Shown: positions 34,381 to 44,529 of the stretch, piece after piece
How positions within the stretch are numbered: position 1 is the first letter of the stretch
Layout: the number at the start of each line of letters is the position of its first letter
Assembly (NCBI RefSeq): GCF_029962835.1
Contig: NC_080582.1
Coordinates: forward strand, 76,504,177 to 76,568,176
Length of the DNA stretch: 64,000 nucleotides
Source of the DNA: Magnolia sinica
Lineage: Eukaryota > Streptophyta > Magnoliopsida > Magnoliales > Magnoliaceae
Direction: 5' to 3'
Position numbers and translations under genes: made by a program
Notes under the pieces: generated by a model
Databases searched by the model: none
What the model saw: the letters and a program-made list of their open reading frames with translations, nothing else
Told to the model about the DNA's origin: nothing

Positions 34381-35190
34381 AAAATGGATGCAAGCCAAAC
34401 AATATAATTGGAAAGAAGTGAAAAGAGCCATTGTCTAGAGCTTTTAGTGATTTACAAAGAATAAAAGGAATCTCTTACAAGTAAGGTTGGTGGTTGTATT
34501 ATATTGGAATATTATAACATTATGATATATAAAATACTTATTTTTCAAATATTAAATGGTTACATGGTTTGGTAAAATCTAATTTTCCAATAATTATGAA
34601 AAGTGAGCTTGATATCTTAATGCAACTTATATATTAAGTATTAACTGGATATGAATTGAATGCTATACTAATATTATTGGATAGTATATGGTTATGTTGA
34701 TTCAAATGTGATAATTGAAATGATTTATGCGACACAAGATTTATGATTTGCATAACACGTGCTGAATTTCTGGGGGATCTTCCTGAATGATATACTTAGT
34801 AGAATTATTACCAAAAGTTCACTATACTAGTGAAAGCCTACTTAATGAGTAGATGCAAGCCTTATCTATGCTTACCAAATGGTAGAAGCCCGCCAACGGG
34901 CAGATGCGGGTTGACAGGTTTCCAACTCATGCAAGTGGACGGATTCCTACTTGATGCATTCATATATTACATAATATTTGAATTTTCTTTCTAAACTTCT
35001 ATTATGTATGATTGTTAATCTATTCTAATTTGATATGAAGAACTATGTCGGAACTTCTCACTAGGCTTGGCTAGCTTACCCTGTATTGATGCAAAACCGT
35101 ACAGATGTAATTGAGGGTGAGCCAATGGCTTAAGAACAGCAGTACATGGTCGAGTTGGAAAAAGGACTCAAGGGATACGTGACCCTACTT
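34381..35190 (+). repeat. LTR-like sequence X, left copy, broken at a joint with a Copia LTR
   Basis: AT-rich DNA leading to TGTATGATTGTTAATC (35005) and CTCACTAGGCTTGGCTAGCT. It ends GATACGTGACCCTACTT (35190), where it joins Copia LTR sequence. The segment 35005-35190 is repeated, at roughly 84% identity by eye, at 42478-42665 on the far side of the Copia element. The class is uncertain; a Gypsy LTR is likely. Confidence 0.5.
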
Positions 35191-35439
35191 CAGGTGATGC
35201 ATCGCGATCATCTGCTGACTTTGCATCTTAGGGCTGGAATGCTATAGCTGTCTTACGCAGACAGCAATTTGAGTTGCACTAGGATGTTACAATGTGGAGC
35301 GTGGGAGAGAGAGTTGTGATGGGTTTCAAACTCTCTCTCCATAGATTCTATAAAAGAGAGCTGGGTCCTCGATCCTACACCACAGCAGAAATTCGAGTCC
35401 CATCTTGTGATTTGCAGAAAGGGTGTGAAGGAGAGGAAG
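35185..35439 (+). mobile_element. 5' LTR of second Copia element (first ~92 bp missing)
   Basis: The stretch from ACTTCAGGTGATGC to GTGAAGGAGAGGAAG matches 42223-42477 at about 95%. It has TATAAAAG (35349-35356) as promoter. The first 92 bp present in the 3' copy (from 42134) are absent and replaced by sequence X, so the 5' LTR is a recombinant. The true 3' end of the LTR is uncertain because the match stops at 35439 without a CA end. Confidence 0.75.
35349..35356 (+). promoter_or_regulatory. TATA box in the Copia 5' LTR
   Basis: TATAAAAG follows a CTCTCTCTCCA tract and precedes GAGCTGGGTCCTCGATCC; the identical arrangement occurs in the 3' LTR at 42389-42396. Transcription would start about 25-30 bp downstream. 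Confidence 0.7.
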
Positions 35440-35490
35440 ATCCTAAGCTCTAAAGGAATTCTGATATTCTGGTGTTCTTATCCGGCTTCC

Positions 35491-35509
35491 ATGGCGGCGT
35501 CTCAGCTAG
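35491..35509 (+). other. Possible first coding exon of Copia gag
   Basis: ATGGCGGCGTCTCAGCTAG is followed directly by a strong donor, GTAAGC. Joining it to 37571 (after TTATATTTCAG) gives an unbroken frame: six codons and a split Val, then SIPTNTHQVPALNGSNYTQW, an ordinary Copia gag start. The codon phase matches exactly. This is inferred from splice signals only. Confidence 0.45.
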
Positions 35510-35689
35510 GTAAGCTATCTGAACCCCTGATCGCCATGTCCCATGCACAGATAGATCCGTGGGCCTATTCCGCATATAGATTAAGTCCCACGTTTTCTTC
35601 CCAAACTCGACTCTCTCCAAATCTAAACGCAATTTTCGGATGTTCCTGGATGCAAATTGGAACCCATATTAGCAATCAGCTGATTCGAA

Positions 35690-36060
35690 ATTAGAATCCC
35701 ATATCTGCTATTAGGGATTTTGATATTCGAATCCCACATCTAGAGATTGGGGATTTCGAACTCTTAATTAATTTTGGGAATTTCAAATCTAGAAACCCCA
35801 AATTCAGACCGAAATTAGGGTTTCCAAAATCTCAAATCTAATATTGGGGATTTTTGAATCCCTGAAATCAGAGACCATCAATTAGGGATTTCGAGTCCCA
35901 AATTTAGTATATGGGAATTCCAGAAATCCCAAATCCCTAATTAGGGATTTCCGAAATCAGATCCCCAAATACAGATTAATTAGGGATTTCGGAATCCAGA
36001 TCCCCAAATACAGTTTGGGAAATTTCGGATCAGACGCCCAAAATTCTTCTCATTAGGGTT
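35690..36060 (+). repeat. Degenerate short repeats with TTAGGGATTT words
   Basis: TTAGGGATTT or a near variant (GGGGATTT, TTAGGGTTT) occurs about ten times in 370 bp, mixed with AATCCC/CCCAAAT complements such as CCCCAAATACAG (twice). Units are irregular, 20-45 bp. Confidence 0.7.
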
Positions 36061-36392
36061 TTCCATACCCTCACCTGTGTCTTCAAAGGAGATAGCCGTG
36101 AATACCCTATTCACCGCTGGAGTTATGCATCATCTTTGACTCCAGCAGATCCGAGGTTACAACCTCCATTGATGGCCGACTGGATCCTTGTATCCACCAT
36201 CTTCCATCCATGGCTAAGCGAATATAGAACTCATTCAAACCCTCACGATGCTCCATTGTACACCAGTTGTGTTCTTCCCTGGCCGCGGTGGCCATCATCG
36301 TGACTAGAGATTCTTCCCGTCGGTCTGGTGATGGATGTCGATCGTCCGGTCCCAAGGATGTTTGGCAGTGGCGACTGCTTCGAGGCTAGGGC

Positions 36393-36422
36393 GAGCAGTA
36401 GCAGCAGCAGCAGCAGCAGCAG
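36393..36422. repeat. (AGC)n microsatellite
   Basis: About nine AGC/GCA units followed by a T-run. Confidence 0.9.
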
Positions 36423-37570
36423 TTTTTTTTTTATTGGAACAGAAACAGCTATTAGAGGCAAGGATTTAACCTACCCAAATTTTTTTGGGTTATAGGACCC
36501 GAACTGGATCGTTTTTTGGTTACAGACTATTGATTGGGGGGCCCTGATATCTTTCTAGGCCCATTAATCCAAGTGTCTGGTTCACTCAATAACATTAAGT
36601 TTTATTTTGGTCTGAACCATCTACGTGTTCAATTACGAGCATTTAGTCTGCCACATTCAGGAGGTTATGAGCTGTCTATTTTGATATGGGCTGTCTATTT
36701 AATCATGAACTTCCATCTATAATTAGACTTTGAGTTGATCTGTTCAACTCATGAACAACCATACATGAATCTGCCCATCAGATTATATAGTCCATCTATC
36801 ATTAGAATGATAGTAGCATGATTTAGTTTCGCTCATTTGAACTAGTACAGATCAAATAATAGTTTTGATTCGGCCCTATAGTTGGCCCATCACCCATCTT
36901 TAAGTATTGATATGGACCGTTGGAATATAAGGTATGAAACCTATTTATATGTTTCACTTTAAGGATTTTCAAAAGGTCAAAATCAACTAACTTATGGACC
37001 GCATCAGACTAATTAAGATATAATCCATATAGAAGCAGGATTATAATAGTAATCCTAAAGTCTATATTTGTAGTTTTGGATTCGGTTGTGTTAGCCACCA
37101 TAGTGACCTCAATCGATGAAAACTTTACAAGTACAAACTTGTAACATTGGGATAAGGAGGATTGCATACAGTTGCGTTCACTTTTTCATGCGTACGGTAA
37201 CGAAAACACAGACGATTACCGTTTGGCAGTCAAGTGAACGGGTGAAGTAAATGGTTCTGGTAATGTAAAGTTGAAAGACTCATCTCACCCACAGGTGTTG
37301 AGTGTCTCAGATTTACATGACTTACATCACTTAGCTTCATATTCAGGAGGATCACTAACATATTGTTATTACCGCCCACGGGAGGAATGATAATGATGTA
37401 AACAGATCCTCACTAGGATGAGATGGTTGGGCCCATTATCATCCTGAATGATTCAGTTAATGCCTCCCTTAGCAACTGAATCAGTTATCTTTGCCTGATA
37501 TTTTTGTTTACTAAACTGTTTTGTGAAATAATGAACTAATGTGAGTATATGTGTATCTCTTATATTTCAG

Positions 37571-38395
37571 TCTCAATTCCAACTAATACGCATCAAGTCC
37601 CTGCCTTAAATGGGTCTAATTATACTCAATGGAAGAACGCCATTGAAGTTGTACTGGGCTGTCTTCAATTAGATCTTGCCCTGATAACACCAGAACCGCC
37701 AAAGCCATCTGATAATGCCACTGAAGCTGAATATAATAGATGGGTTGCATGGTTTAGATCAAATGATACATGCCTGAAAGTCATTAAGTATTCAATTTCT
37801 GAATCGATGAAGGGTGTCATGCCTGAAACAGATAAGGCCAAAGTTTTCCTGACTGAAATGGAAAAATATTTTAAGAAATCTGATAAATCTGAAGTGTGCA
37901 TTCTTCTAAATAAATTGACTTGCTCATCCTACGATGGAAAAAGGAACATCCGTGAATACATTGTAGAGCAGATCGAAGTTGTTTTTAAGATCCGTGCTTT
38001 AGGGCTTGTACTCACTGATGATCAATTGGTTCATTTGATTATGAATACCATACCTCTCCAATTCGGCACGTTCCTAGTAAACTATAACACTCTAAATGAT
38101 ATGTGGACATTAGATGAACTTATCACTCGGTGTGTTTAAGAAGAAGACAGGATCAGGCACGTGGTCAAAGTTCAAAATGTTAATATTGACTTCAGGACAA
38201 AAGCATGGGCAATGGAATAAAGGTAAAAGGAAAAGGAAACAATGTTCTAATAATGGATTCTCTAGTCCTCCATCTGGAAACCGTGAGAATCAATTTGGAA
38301 ATAGATCTAAACGCAAACGGGTTAAAGGCAAACTGTGCTTCTTTTGTAAAAAGACGGGTCATCTAAAGAAAGACTGCGAAGGTTTTAAGGATTGA
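37571..38395 (+). pseudogene. Copia gag with zinc knuckle (second element)
   Basis: ALNGSNYTQWKNAIEVVLG, WVAWFRSNDTCLKVIKYSIS, NIREYIVEQIEVVFKIRALG and a MNTIPLQFGTF block make a clear Copia gag up to 38139. One frameshift near 38125 moves the continuation to another frame, ending in a CCHC knuckle KLCFFCKKTGHLKKDCEGF (about 38330-38390). An ATG at 37549 lies just inside the putative intron, so translation could start there without splicing. It would encode the capsid and nucleocapsid. Confidence 0.85.
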
Positions 38396-38452
38396 CTCAT
38401 AAAGAAAGGTAATCATTCTGTTATTGTCTGTTTTGAATCTAATCTGACCGAT

Positions 38453-38845
38453 GTGTCAACAAATTCCTGGTGGATAGATTCAGGAACTACTATTCACATA
38501 TGCACTTCTATGCAGGAATTACTACAAGCCAGGCCACCAACTGATGCGGAGCGCTCAGTATACGTAGGCAATGGTGTCAAAGTTGACGTGGAGGCAATAG
38601 GAGTCTATAGGCTTAAGTTGAAGTCTGGTCATTTTTTGAATTTAGTAAATACATTCTGTGTGCCGTCTATAAGGCGCAATTTAGTTTCAATTTTCTATTT
38701 GGACAAGTTAGGATATTCGTTCCACTTTTGAAATAAAAGTTTTAGTATTTACTTTAATTCGATTAAAGTTGGAACTGGCTCTTTAGTAAACAACTTATAC
38801 CAGTTAGACTTGATTGCCTCTCACGTTTATAATATTAATACCTTG
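38453..38845 (+). pseudogene. Copia protease region (second element)
   Basis: NSWWIDSGTTIHIC carries the retropepsin active Asp (DSG) and is followed by the VYVGNGVKVDVEAIGVYRLK and CVPSIRRNLVSI blocks usual in Copia protease. A TGA at about 38392 separates it from gag, and TGA near 38729 ends the frame before the integrase head. In intact elements this cleaves the polyprotein. Confidence 0.8.
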
Positions 38846-39776
38846 CATGGAAATGTAGTGGGATCCAAGCGAAGACTAGACTATGAGAATTCCTCCATGT
38901 TGTGGCATAGGCGGCTATGCCATATATCTCGTGAGAGATTAAACAGGCTTGTGTGAGAAGAAATTTTACATTCTCTAGACTTCTCTGACTATAAAGTATG
39001 CATTGATTGCATAAAAGGGAAACAGACTAGAACGAGAAAGAAAGGTGCAACCAGGAGTGTAGATCTATTAGAGGTTATACATACAGATATCTGTGGACCA
39101 TTCCCTACAGCCTCATGGAGTGGCCACAAATATTTCATTACCTTTATACATGACTACTCTCGCTTTGGGCACCTATACCTTATCAGTGAGAAATCGGATG
39201 CCCTGTATGCTTTTAAAATCTATAAGGCCGAGGTTGAAAATCAACTCGATAAGAGAATTAAAGTTGTCAGATCTGACCGTGGTGGTGAATACTATGGCAG
39301 ATATGACGAATCAAGACGCAATCCAGGGCCATTCGCTAAATACCTGCAGGATTGTGGCATTGTTGCTCAGTACACTATGCCTGGTACTCCAGAGCAGAAT
39401 GGAGTTGCTGAGAGACGTAATCGCACCCTTATGGATATGGTGCGAAGCATGGTCAGCAATTCAACATTGCCAGAATCTCTGTGGGGTGATGCGATCAAAA
39501 CTGCAGTTCATATATTAGACAGGGTTCCCAGTAAAGCAGTAAGCAAAACTCCTTTTGAGTTGTGGAATGGGAGAAAACCAAGTCTCCGATATCTACATGT
39601 TTGGGGTTGTTCTGCTGAGGCCAAAATTTCTAACCCGCATGAAAAGAAGCTTGATCCTAGAACCATAAGTTATTTCTTCATTGGATACCCAGAAAGATCA
39701 AAAGGCTATCGATTCTCTGTCCTTCCCACTCCATTAGGATTGTTGAGACCGGGAATTCTAGATTCATTGGGACACT
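38846..39776 (+). pseudogene. Copia integrase (second element)
   Basis: The HHCC zinc-binding head is visible (MLWHRRLCHISRERLNRL, then CIDCIKGK), with a stop at about 38953. The DDE core follows: HTDICGPF (39085), VRSDRGGEYY (39266-39295) and TPEQNGVAERRNRT (39380-39425). SKTPFELWNGRKPSLRYLHV and an FFIGYPERSKGYR block come next. A frame change near 39700 ends it. The catalytic D, D and E are all present, so decay is mild. Confidence 0.85.
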
Positions 39777-39806
39777 GAAACAGTGGGAGCACGAACATAA
39801 GAAATT

Positions 39807-41639
39807 TTGTATTTGAGGAACAAAACTCTTGTCATAGTCAATCTAGATCACGTGTACATTAATGATGAAGTCAATTCTGCAGTCACTACAGAGCACCACG
39901 TAGAACCTCATATACAAACCATTGATGAGGAAAATCAAGATCAGACCCAACAAGCTAAACCATTGAGAAAATCTGAAAGAGAGAGAAGGCCTATAAATCA
40001 AGATGATTATATCGTATACTTACAGGAGCACGACTTTGACATAGGGGTGGAAAAGGATCCTGAATCCTTTACACAAGTCAAACAAAGTGTTGATCCTTCT
40101 CGTTGGTTTGATGCTATGAAAGATGAGTTAAAATTCATGCAGGACAATAAAGTATAAGATCTTGTAGAATTACCCACTAGAATAAGGCCGATTGATTGTA
40201 AATGGATATTTAAAACCAAACAGGATTCCAAAGGTAATGTCGAACGATATAAAGCCAGACTTGTTGCCAAGGGTTTTAACCAACATGAGGGCATTGACTT
40301 TAAGGAGACTTTCTCACCAGTATCCAAGAAAGACTCATTCAGGATCATAATGGCTCTTGTAGCTCATATAGATTTAGAGTTACATCAGATGGATGTAAAG
40401 ACTGCATTTCTCAATGGGGATCTGAATGAGAATGTGTACATGTTGCAGCCCGAAGGTTTTGTAGCTACTGGCTCAGAACATTTGGTTTGCAAACTTAAGA
40501 AGTCCATCTATGGGTTGAAACAGGCATCGCGACAGTGGTACCTTAAGTTTCATGAAGTAATTTCTTCATATGGCTTTGTAGAAAACACTGCAGATGAATG
40601 CATCTACATTAAAACCAGTGGGAGTAAGTTCGTTATGATGATTTTGTATGTTGATGACATTCTGTTAGCTAGCAGTGATACCAGGATGTTGAGCGACACC
40701 AAGAAATTCTTATCTCAAAGGTTTGAAATGAAAGACCTTGGTGAAGCTTCTTACGTCATCGGCATTGAGATTCGCCGTGACAGAACACTTGGACTGCTCA
40801 GCTTGTCACAGAGGGCCTATATTACTAGGGTACTCGAAAGGTATGACATGCAAAATTGTGCTTCAGGAAAGTCGCCCATTGTGAAGGGCGACAAATTTGG
40901 TTTATTTCAGTGTCCAAAGAATGATTTAGAAAAGAATCGAATGAAAGAATTTCCGTACGCATCAGTAGTAGGGAGCATCATGTATGCTCAAGTCTGTACG
41001 CGACCGGACATTGCCTTTGTCACTGGAATGTTGGGAAGATATCTATCTAATCCAGGAATGCAACATTGGATAGCTGCAAAGAAAGTATTACGGTATCTTC
41101 AGAGAACGAAAGACTTCAGACTCACATACAGAAGATCTGATCAGTTGAAGTTGATCGGATATTCAGATATAGACTTCGCAGGCTGTGTTGATACTAAGAA
41201 ATCTATTTCAGGATACATCTTCATGATGGTGGGAAGAGCCGTGTCGTGGAAAAGCGTGAAATAATCTACTACAGCCTCATCCACTATGGAAGCTGAATTT
41301 ATTGCCTGTCATGAGGCATCTAATCAGGCACTATGGTTACAGAGTTTCTTCTCAGGTTTGCGGGTACTGGAGCATATCCCGAAACCATTGAGAATATTTT
41401 ACGATAATTCGGCTACTATTTCCTTCTCTAGTAACAACAAGCATTCGTCAAGGTCGAGGCATATCGACATCAAGTATCTTGTTGTAAAGGAAATGGTTCA
41501 GAATCATCAAGTGTCCGTGGAATTCATCGGCACTAAGCAGATGATTGCAGATCCGCTCACTAAAGGGCTCCCTATCACGCCATTTCAGGAGCATGTAACA
41601 TCCATGGGAGTCATTGATCCCACAGATGTTTTCAGTTAG
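39807..41639 (+). pseudogene. Copia reverse transcriptase and RNase H (second element)
   Basis: The linker ends in RKSERERRPINQDDYIVYLQ. RT opens with SRWFDAMKDELKFMQDNKV and a TAA at 40155 where Trp is usual, then CKWIFKTKQDSKG, YKARLVAKGFNQ, MDVKTAFLNGDLNENVYM and the catalytic YVDD (about 40648). It runs on to SISGYIFMMVGRAVSWKSVK, with TAA at 41262 replacing an expected Gln codon. RNase H continues MEAEFIACHEASNQALWLQ and SRSRHIDIKY to the stop at 41637. Apart from two stops the frame is continuous. Confidence 0.9.
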
Positions 41640-42118
41640 TGGGAGTTGAGCGTACTTTGATTTTCACAGACACTTAGAGATCTCGTTTTATACAGTTTGT
41701 TTGGATGATTTTGATATAAAGATTTATTTCTACTTCTCTATATATATGCGCAAATTTTGAGTAAGTAGAACTACAATCGTGTCTCGTTGGAGACATGTAA
41801 AAGCTTCAGGACCTCTTAAGGATAGGCACATATCATCACACTAAAGTGTGTAATCCTTATACCACATTTCCTAGTTCGTGATCTATGTCGTTAAGATTGA
41901 AAGTACTCGTGATCGCGCTTAGTCTCACTTCGCCTAAATTAAATGTTGTGATGACTACCTCGTTTCAATACTGACAGTCTTAATGGACTAGATTGAATAG
42001 CATTACTCATATTGTCTAACTGTTTTCATTGGTTAACCATTTGGATATTTTCTTAAAATATCAAAACTTGTTTACAAAATTATTATATATATGACTATCA
42101 TTGACGTTGCTCAATGAC

Positions 42119-42133
42119 GCCCAAGTGGGAAAA
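42119..42133 (+). other. Polypurine tract of second Copia element
   Basis: CAAGTGGGAAAA lies immediately before TGTAAGAACTC at 42134. This purine run primes plus-strand DNA in LTR elements and fixes the start of the 3' LTR. Confidence 0.75.
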
Positions 42134-42477
42134 TGTAAGAACTCTATTTAGTGGGCCTTACTGATCAACGGTCTGGATTATCATTCAATTGGACTGGATG
42201 ATTGAGTAGACTAGTAGGCCCCACTTCAGGTGATGCACTGCGCAGTCTATCTGTACAGCTTTGTGTACTAGGGCTGGAATGCTATAGCTGTCTTACGCAG
42301 ACAGCAATTTGAGTTGCACTAGGATGCTACAATGTGGAGCGTGGGAGAGAGAGTTGTGATGGGTTTTAAACTCTCTCTCCACAAATTCTATAAAAGAGAG
42401 CTGGGTCCTCGATCCTACACGACAGTAGAATTCGAGTCCCATCTATTGATTGCAGAAAGGGTGTGAAGGAGAGGAAG
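42134..42477 (+). mobile_element. 3' LTR of second Copia element
   Basis: Starts TGTAAGAACTC just after the polypurine tract and carries TATAAAAG at 42389-42396. From 42223 it matches 35185-35439. It ends at GAGGAAG (42477), where sequence X resumes. No CA end or target duplication was found, so this end may be truncated. Confidence 0.8.
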
Positions 42478-43014
42478 TGTATAATTATTGGTATTCTATT
42501 ATAATTTGATGTGAAGAATCATGTCGGGAATTCTCACTAAGCCTAGCCAGCTTACCCTGTATTAATGTAAAACTGTATAGATACGATTGAGGGTGAGTCA
42601 GTGGCTCAAGAATAAGAGTACGTGGTCGAGCCGGAAAAGGACTCAAGGGATACGTGACCCTACTTGATAGAGGAAGAAGTTGCTGCCTTGGACTGATAAT
42701 GATTATCACTTTAATTATATTTGATGTTCTTAAATTGTTAATTACTTGTTTCAAATTGTAAACAAAATTTATTTCATTTCATAAGACCTCAAATGAGAGG
42801 GTCCTTAACTATATTTATAATTAATGGTTAGAACAGATGATCAATTTTTTATTTATGAGATGTTGTTGAGTATGAATGAAACTTAGATCTATGATAAAAC
42901 TACTAGCTAGACAAAATTTTATAACCATATCTAATAGTTTAAGTATACTTAGTGACATGGCATGTTTCTCGGGTTCAAAGTATACGCCAAGTACCTAAAA
43001 TTTGGATTGTGATA
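42478..43014 (+). repeat. LTR-like sequence X, right copy
   Basis: TGTATAATTATTGGTATTC, CTCACTAAGCCTAGCCAGCT and GATACGTGACCCTACTTGAT repeat 35005-35190. The segment continues AT-rich to about 43014 and ends in a CCTAAAATTTGGATTGTGAT block that looks like an LTR terminus. Confidence 0.5.
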
Positions 43015-43019
43015 GTTAT

Positions 43020-43190
43020 TTATTGAGCTGATATTTGTGTTTTTCCTTCATCCATGTCTGTGTAACTTTATGAATAATTTGGATGGAAAATAGACATTAC
43101 AGTGGGTCCTAGGAGAGTTTCAACGGTAAGCATCCTTATCATCACTGCTTCCTGTGGTGTGGCTCATTTGAGATTTGCATCTTCCTAAAA
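43020..43190 (+). repeat. MULE-type MITE fragment (middle and right arm start)
   Basis: GAGCTGATATTTGTG, ATTACAGTGGGTCCTAGGAG and CTTCCTGTGGTGTGGCTCAT match the centre of copies A-C. Both tips are missing. Confidence 0.65.
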
Positions 43191-43219
43191 TTTTGTCATA
43201 TTCTATAAAATTCTTCAGA

Positions 43220-43636
43220 GAGAGTATAACTTTTGATCCTTTGAGTTGTGGAAGTCATGCCCAATATGAAAAGGACTTAGAAAAGTTAGGAGAAAAATCT
43301 CGTTAGGCCAAATTGGATGGTTACTAATTTTGGCCAAAAACGACGAAATCAAACAGGAATAGACGTCATCTATAAATATTAAGTTTACTATTTATAGTAA
43401 GCCACATTTTTAGAATATTTGAGTTTAAGTCAAAAACTACATCCTAGGTTTGAGTTTCTTATTTAAAGTGTTACAATTTCATTTTTTAAATGATTATTCG
43501 ATTTATTTTGAATTTATTAGGGAATATTCATGCTTTTTATCCTTTGTGGATTCAAGGAAACTCTCTGAGGAGTCTAGAGAGCTCTGTGAATTCAGAATAG
43601 TTATCCCTTGCGAAGGACGATGATCGACCTTATCAT
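43220..43636 (+). mobile_element. LTR-like dispersed repeat, family R (copy 2, 5' truncated)
   Basis: TATAAATATTAAGTTTACTA then TTTATAGTAAG, followed by CTTATTTAAAGTGTTACAA and the GATCGACCTTATCATA end, parallels 46830-47503. The first ~250 bp of the family are missing. Confidence 0.65.
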
Positions 43637-43684
43637 AGCCCTCCAAGCGCCATGCTAGGAGTGGGCATTGAGCACATACATTTC

Positions 43685-44525
43685 TGCATTGGTTATGGAT
43701 GAATTAAATATGCTTTTATAAAAAGAGATCCCATGGGGTATATTGTTTGTAGATGACATAGTTTTGATGACAATATAAGGGAGGACATAAACGTAAACTT
43801 AAATTTATAAATGGTGTTTTAGAATCTAAATAATTTAAAATTAGTTGAACAAAAATAAAGATATAGAATGTAATTTTAGTATGAGTGGAAACGAATAATT
43901 AATTACGATTTTTGACCAATAAGTTTTTCAAAATGACTACTTTTTATATCTTAACTTGATAGTGCACAGGCTAGAGAGATTGAGAATGATGTTGCTAATA
44001 TAATTTGAACAGAGTGGAAGAAATGGATGTGTGCCTTTAGAGTTCTATGTGATTGTTGTTCACCTCTCAAATTGGAAGTGTTTTTATTTATTTATTTATT
44101 TTTTTAAGGACATCTTTAAAACCAGCCATATTTTATGGGAGGGGGAATGTTGGATAGTTAAAGAATAACATATTCATAAGTTGAATGTAGCTGAAATGAG
44201 GATGTTGAGATCAATTGGCAGTACAGCATGATAGAATTAGGAATAAATGCATTTAAGGAGCTTAAGAGCAACACCTATAGGTAATAAGATAAGAAAAAAA
44301 ATACACTTAGATGGCTTAGTCATGTGTAATAGAGACTCAGGACTGCCAATTAGACGGTTGAACTGGTACAAGTTAATAGTTTTAAAAGGGTAAAAGAAAA
44401 AAAGATCAAAAGGATGTGAGTGGAGGTAGCAAGAAAAGACTTGATGGAGTACAATGGCAGAATATGATTCACATAACCAATTCCAATTAGTTCCAATAAC
44501 GCTTCGATGATGATGATGAAAACCA
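43685..44525 (+). pseudogene. RTE-type LINE reverse transcriptase remnant and 3' end
   Basis: Plus-strand reading gives PWGILFVDDIVLMT (about 43730-43771; the F-A/V-DD catalytic motif), later ECWIVKE, HIHKLNVAEMRMLRS (44143-44215), DGVQWQNMIHI (44443-44475) and a GATGATGATGA run (44508-44519), the tail type of plant RTE LINEs. Many stops and frame breaks. RTE elements encode an endonuclease plus RT; only the RT second half is left. Confidence 0.75.
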
Positions 44526-44529
44526 TTTT

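Larger units (their letters stand above)
35510..37570 (+). other. Putative 2061-bp intron or untranslated leader of Copia element
   Basis: No coding sequence is recognised between the LTR and gag. It is bounded by CTAG|GTAAGC and TATTTCAG|TC. It holds an AGGGATTT-rich repeat stretch (35690-36060), an (AGC)n run and otherwise unremarkable DNA. A leader this long is unusual for Copia elements unless it is an intron or contains an older insertion. Confidence 0.4.

Noticed and set aside
35690-36060. Interstitial telomere array
   Set aside because: TTAGGGATTT words are irregular and mixed with complements; there is no head-to-tail TTTAGGG run.
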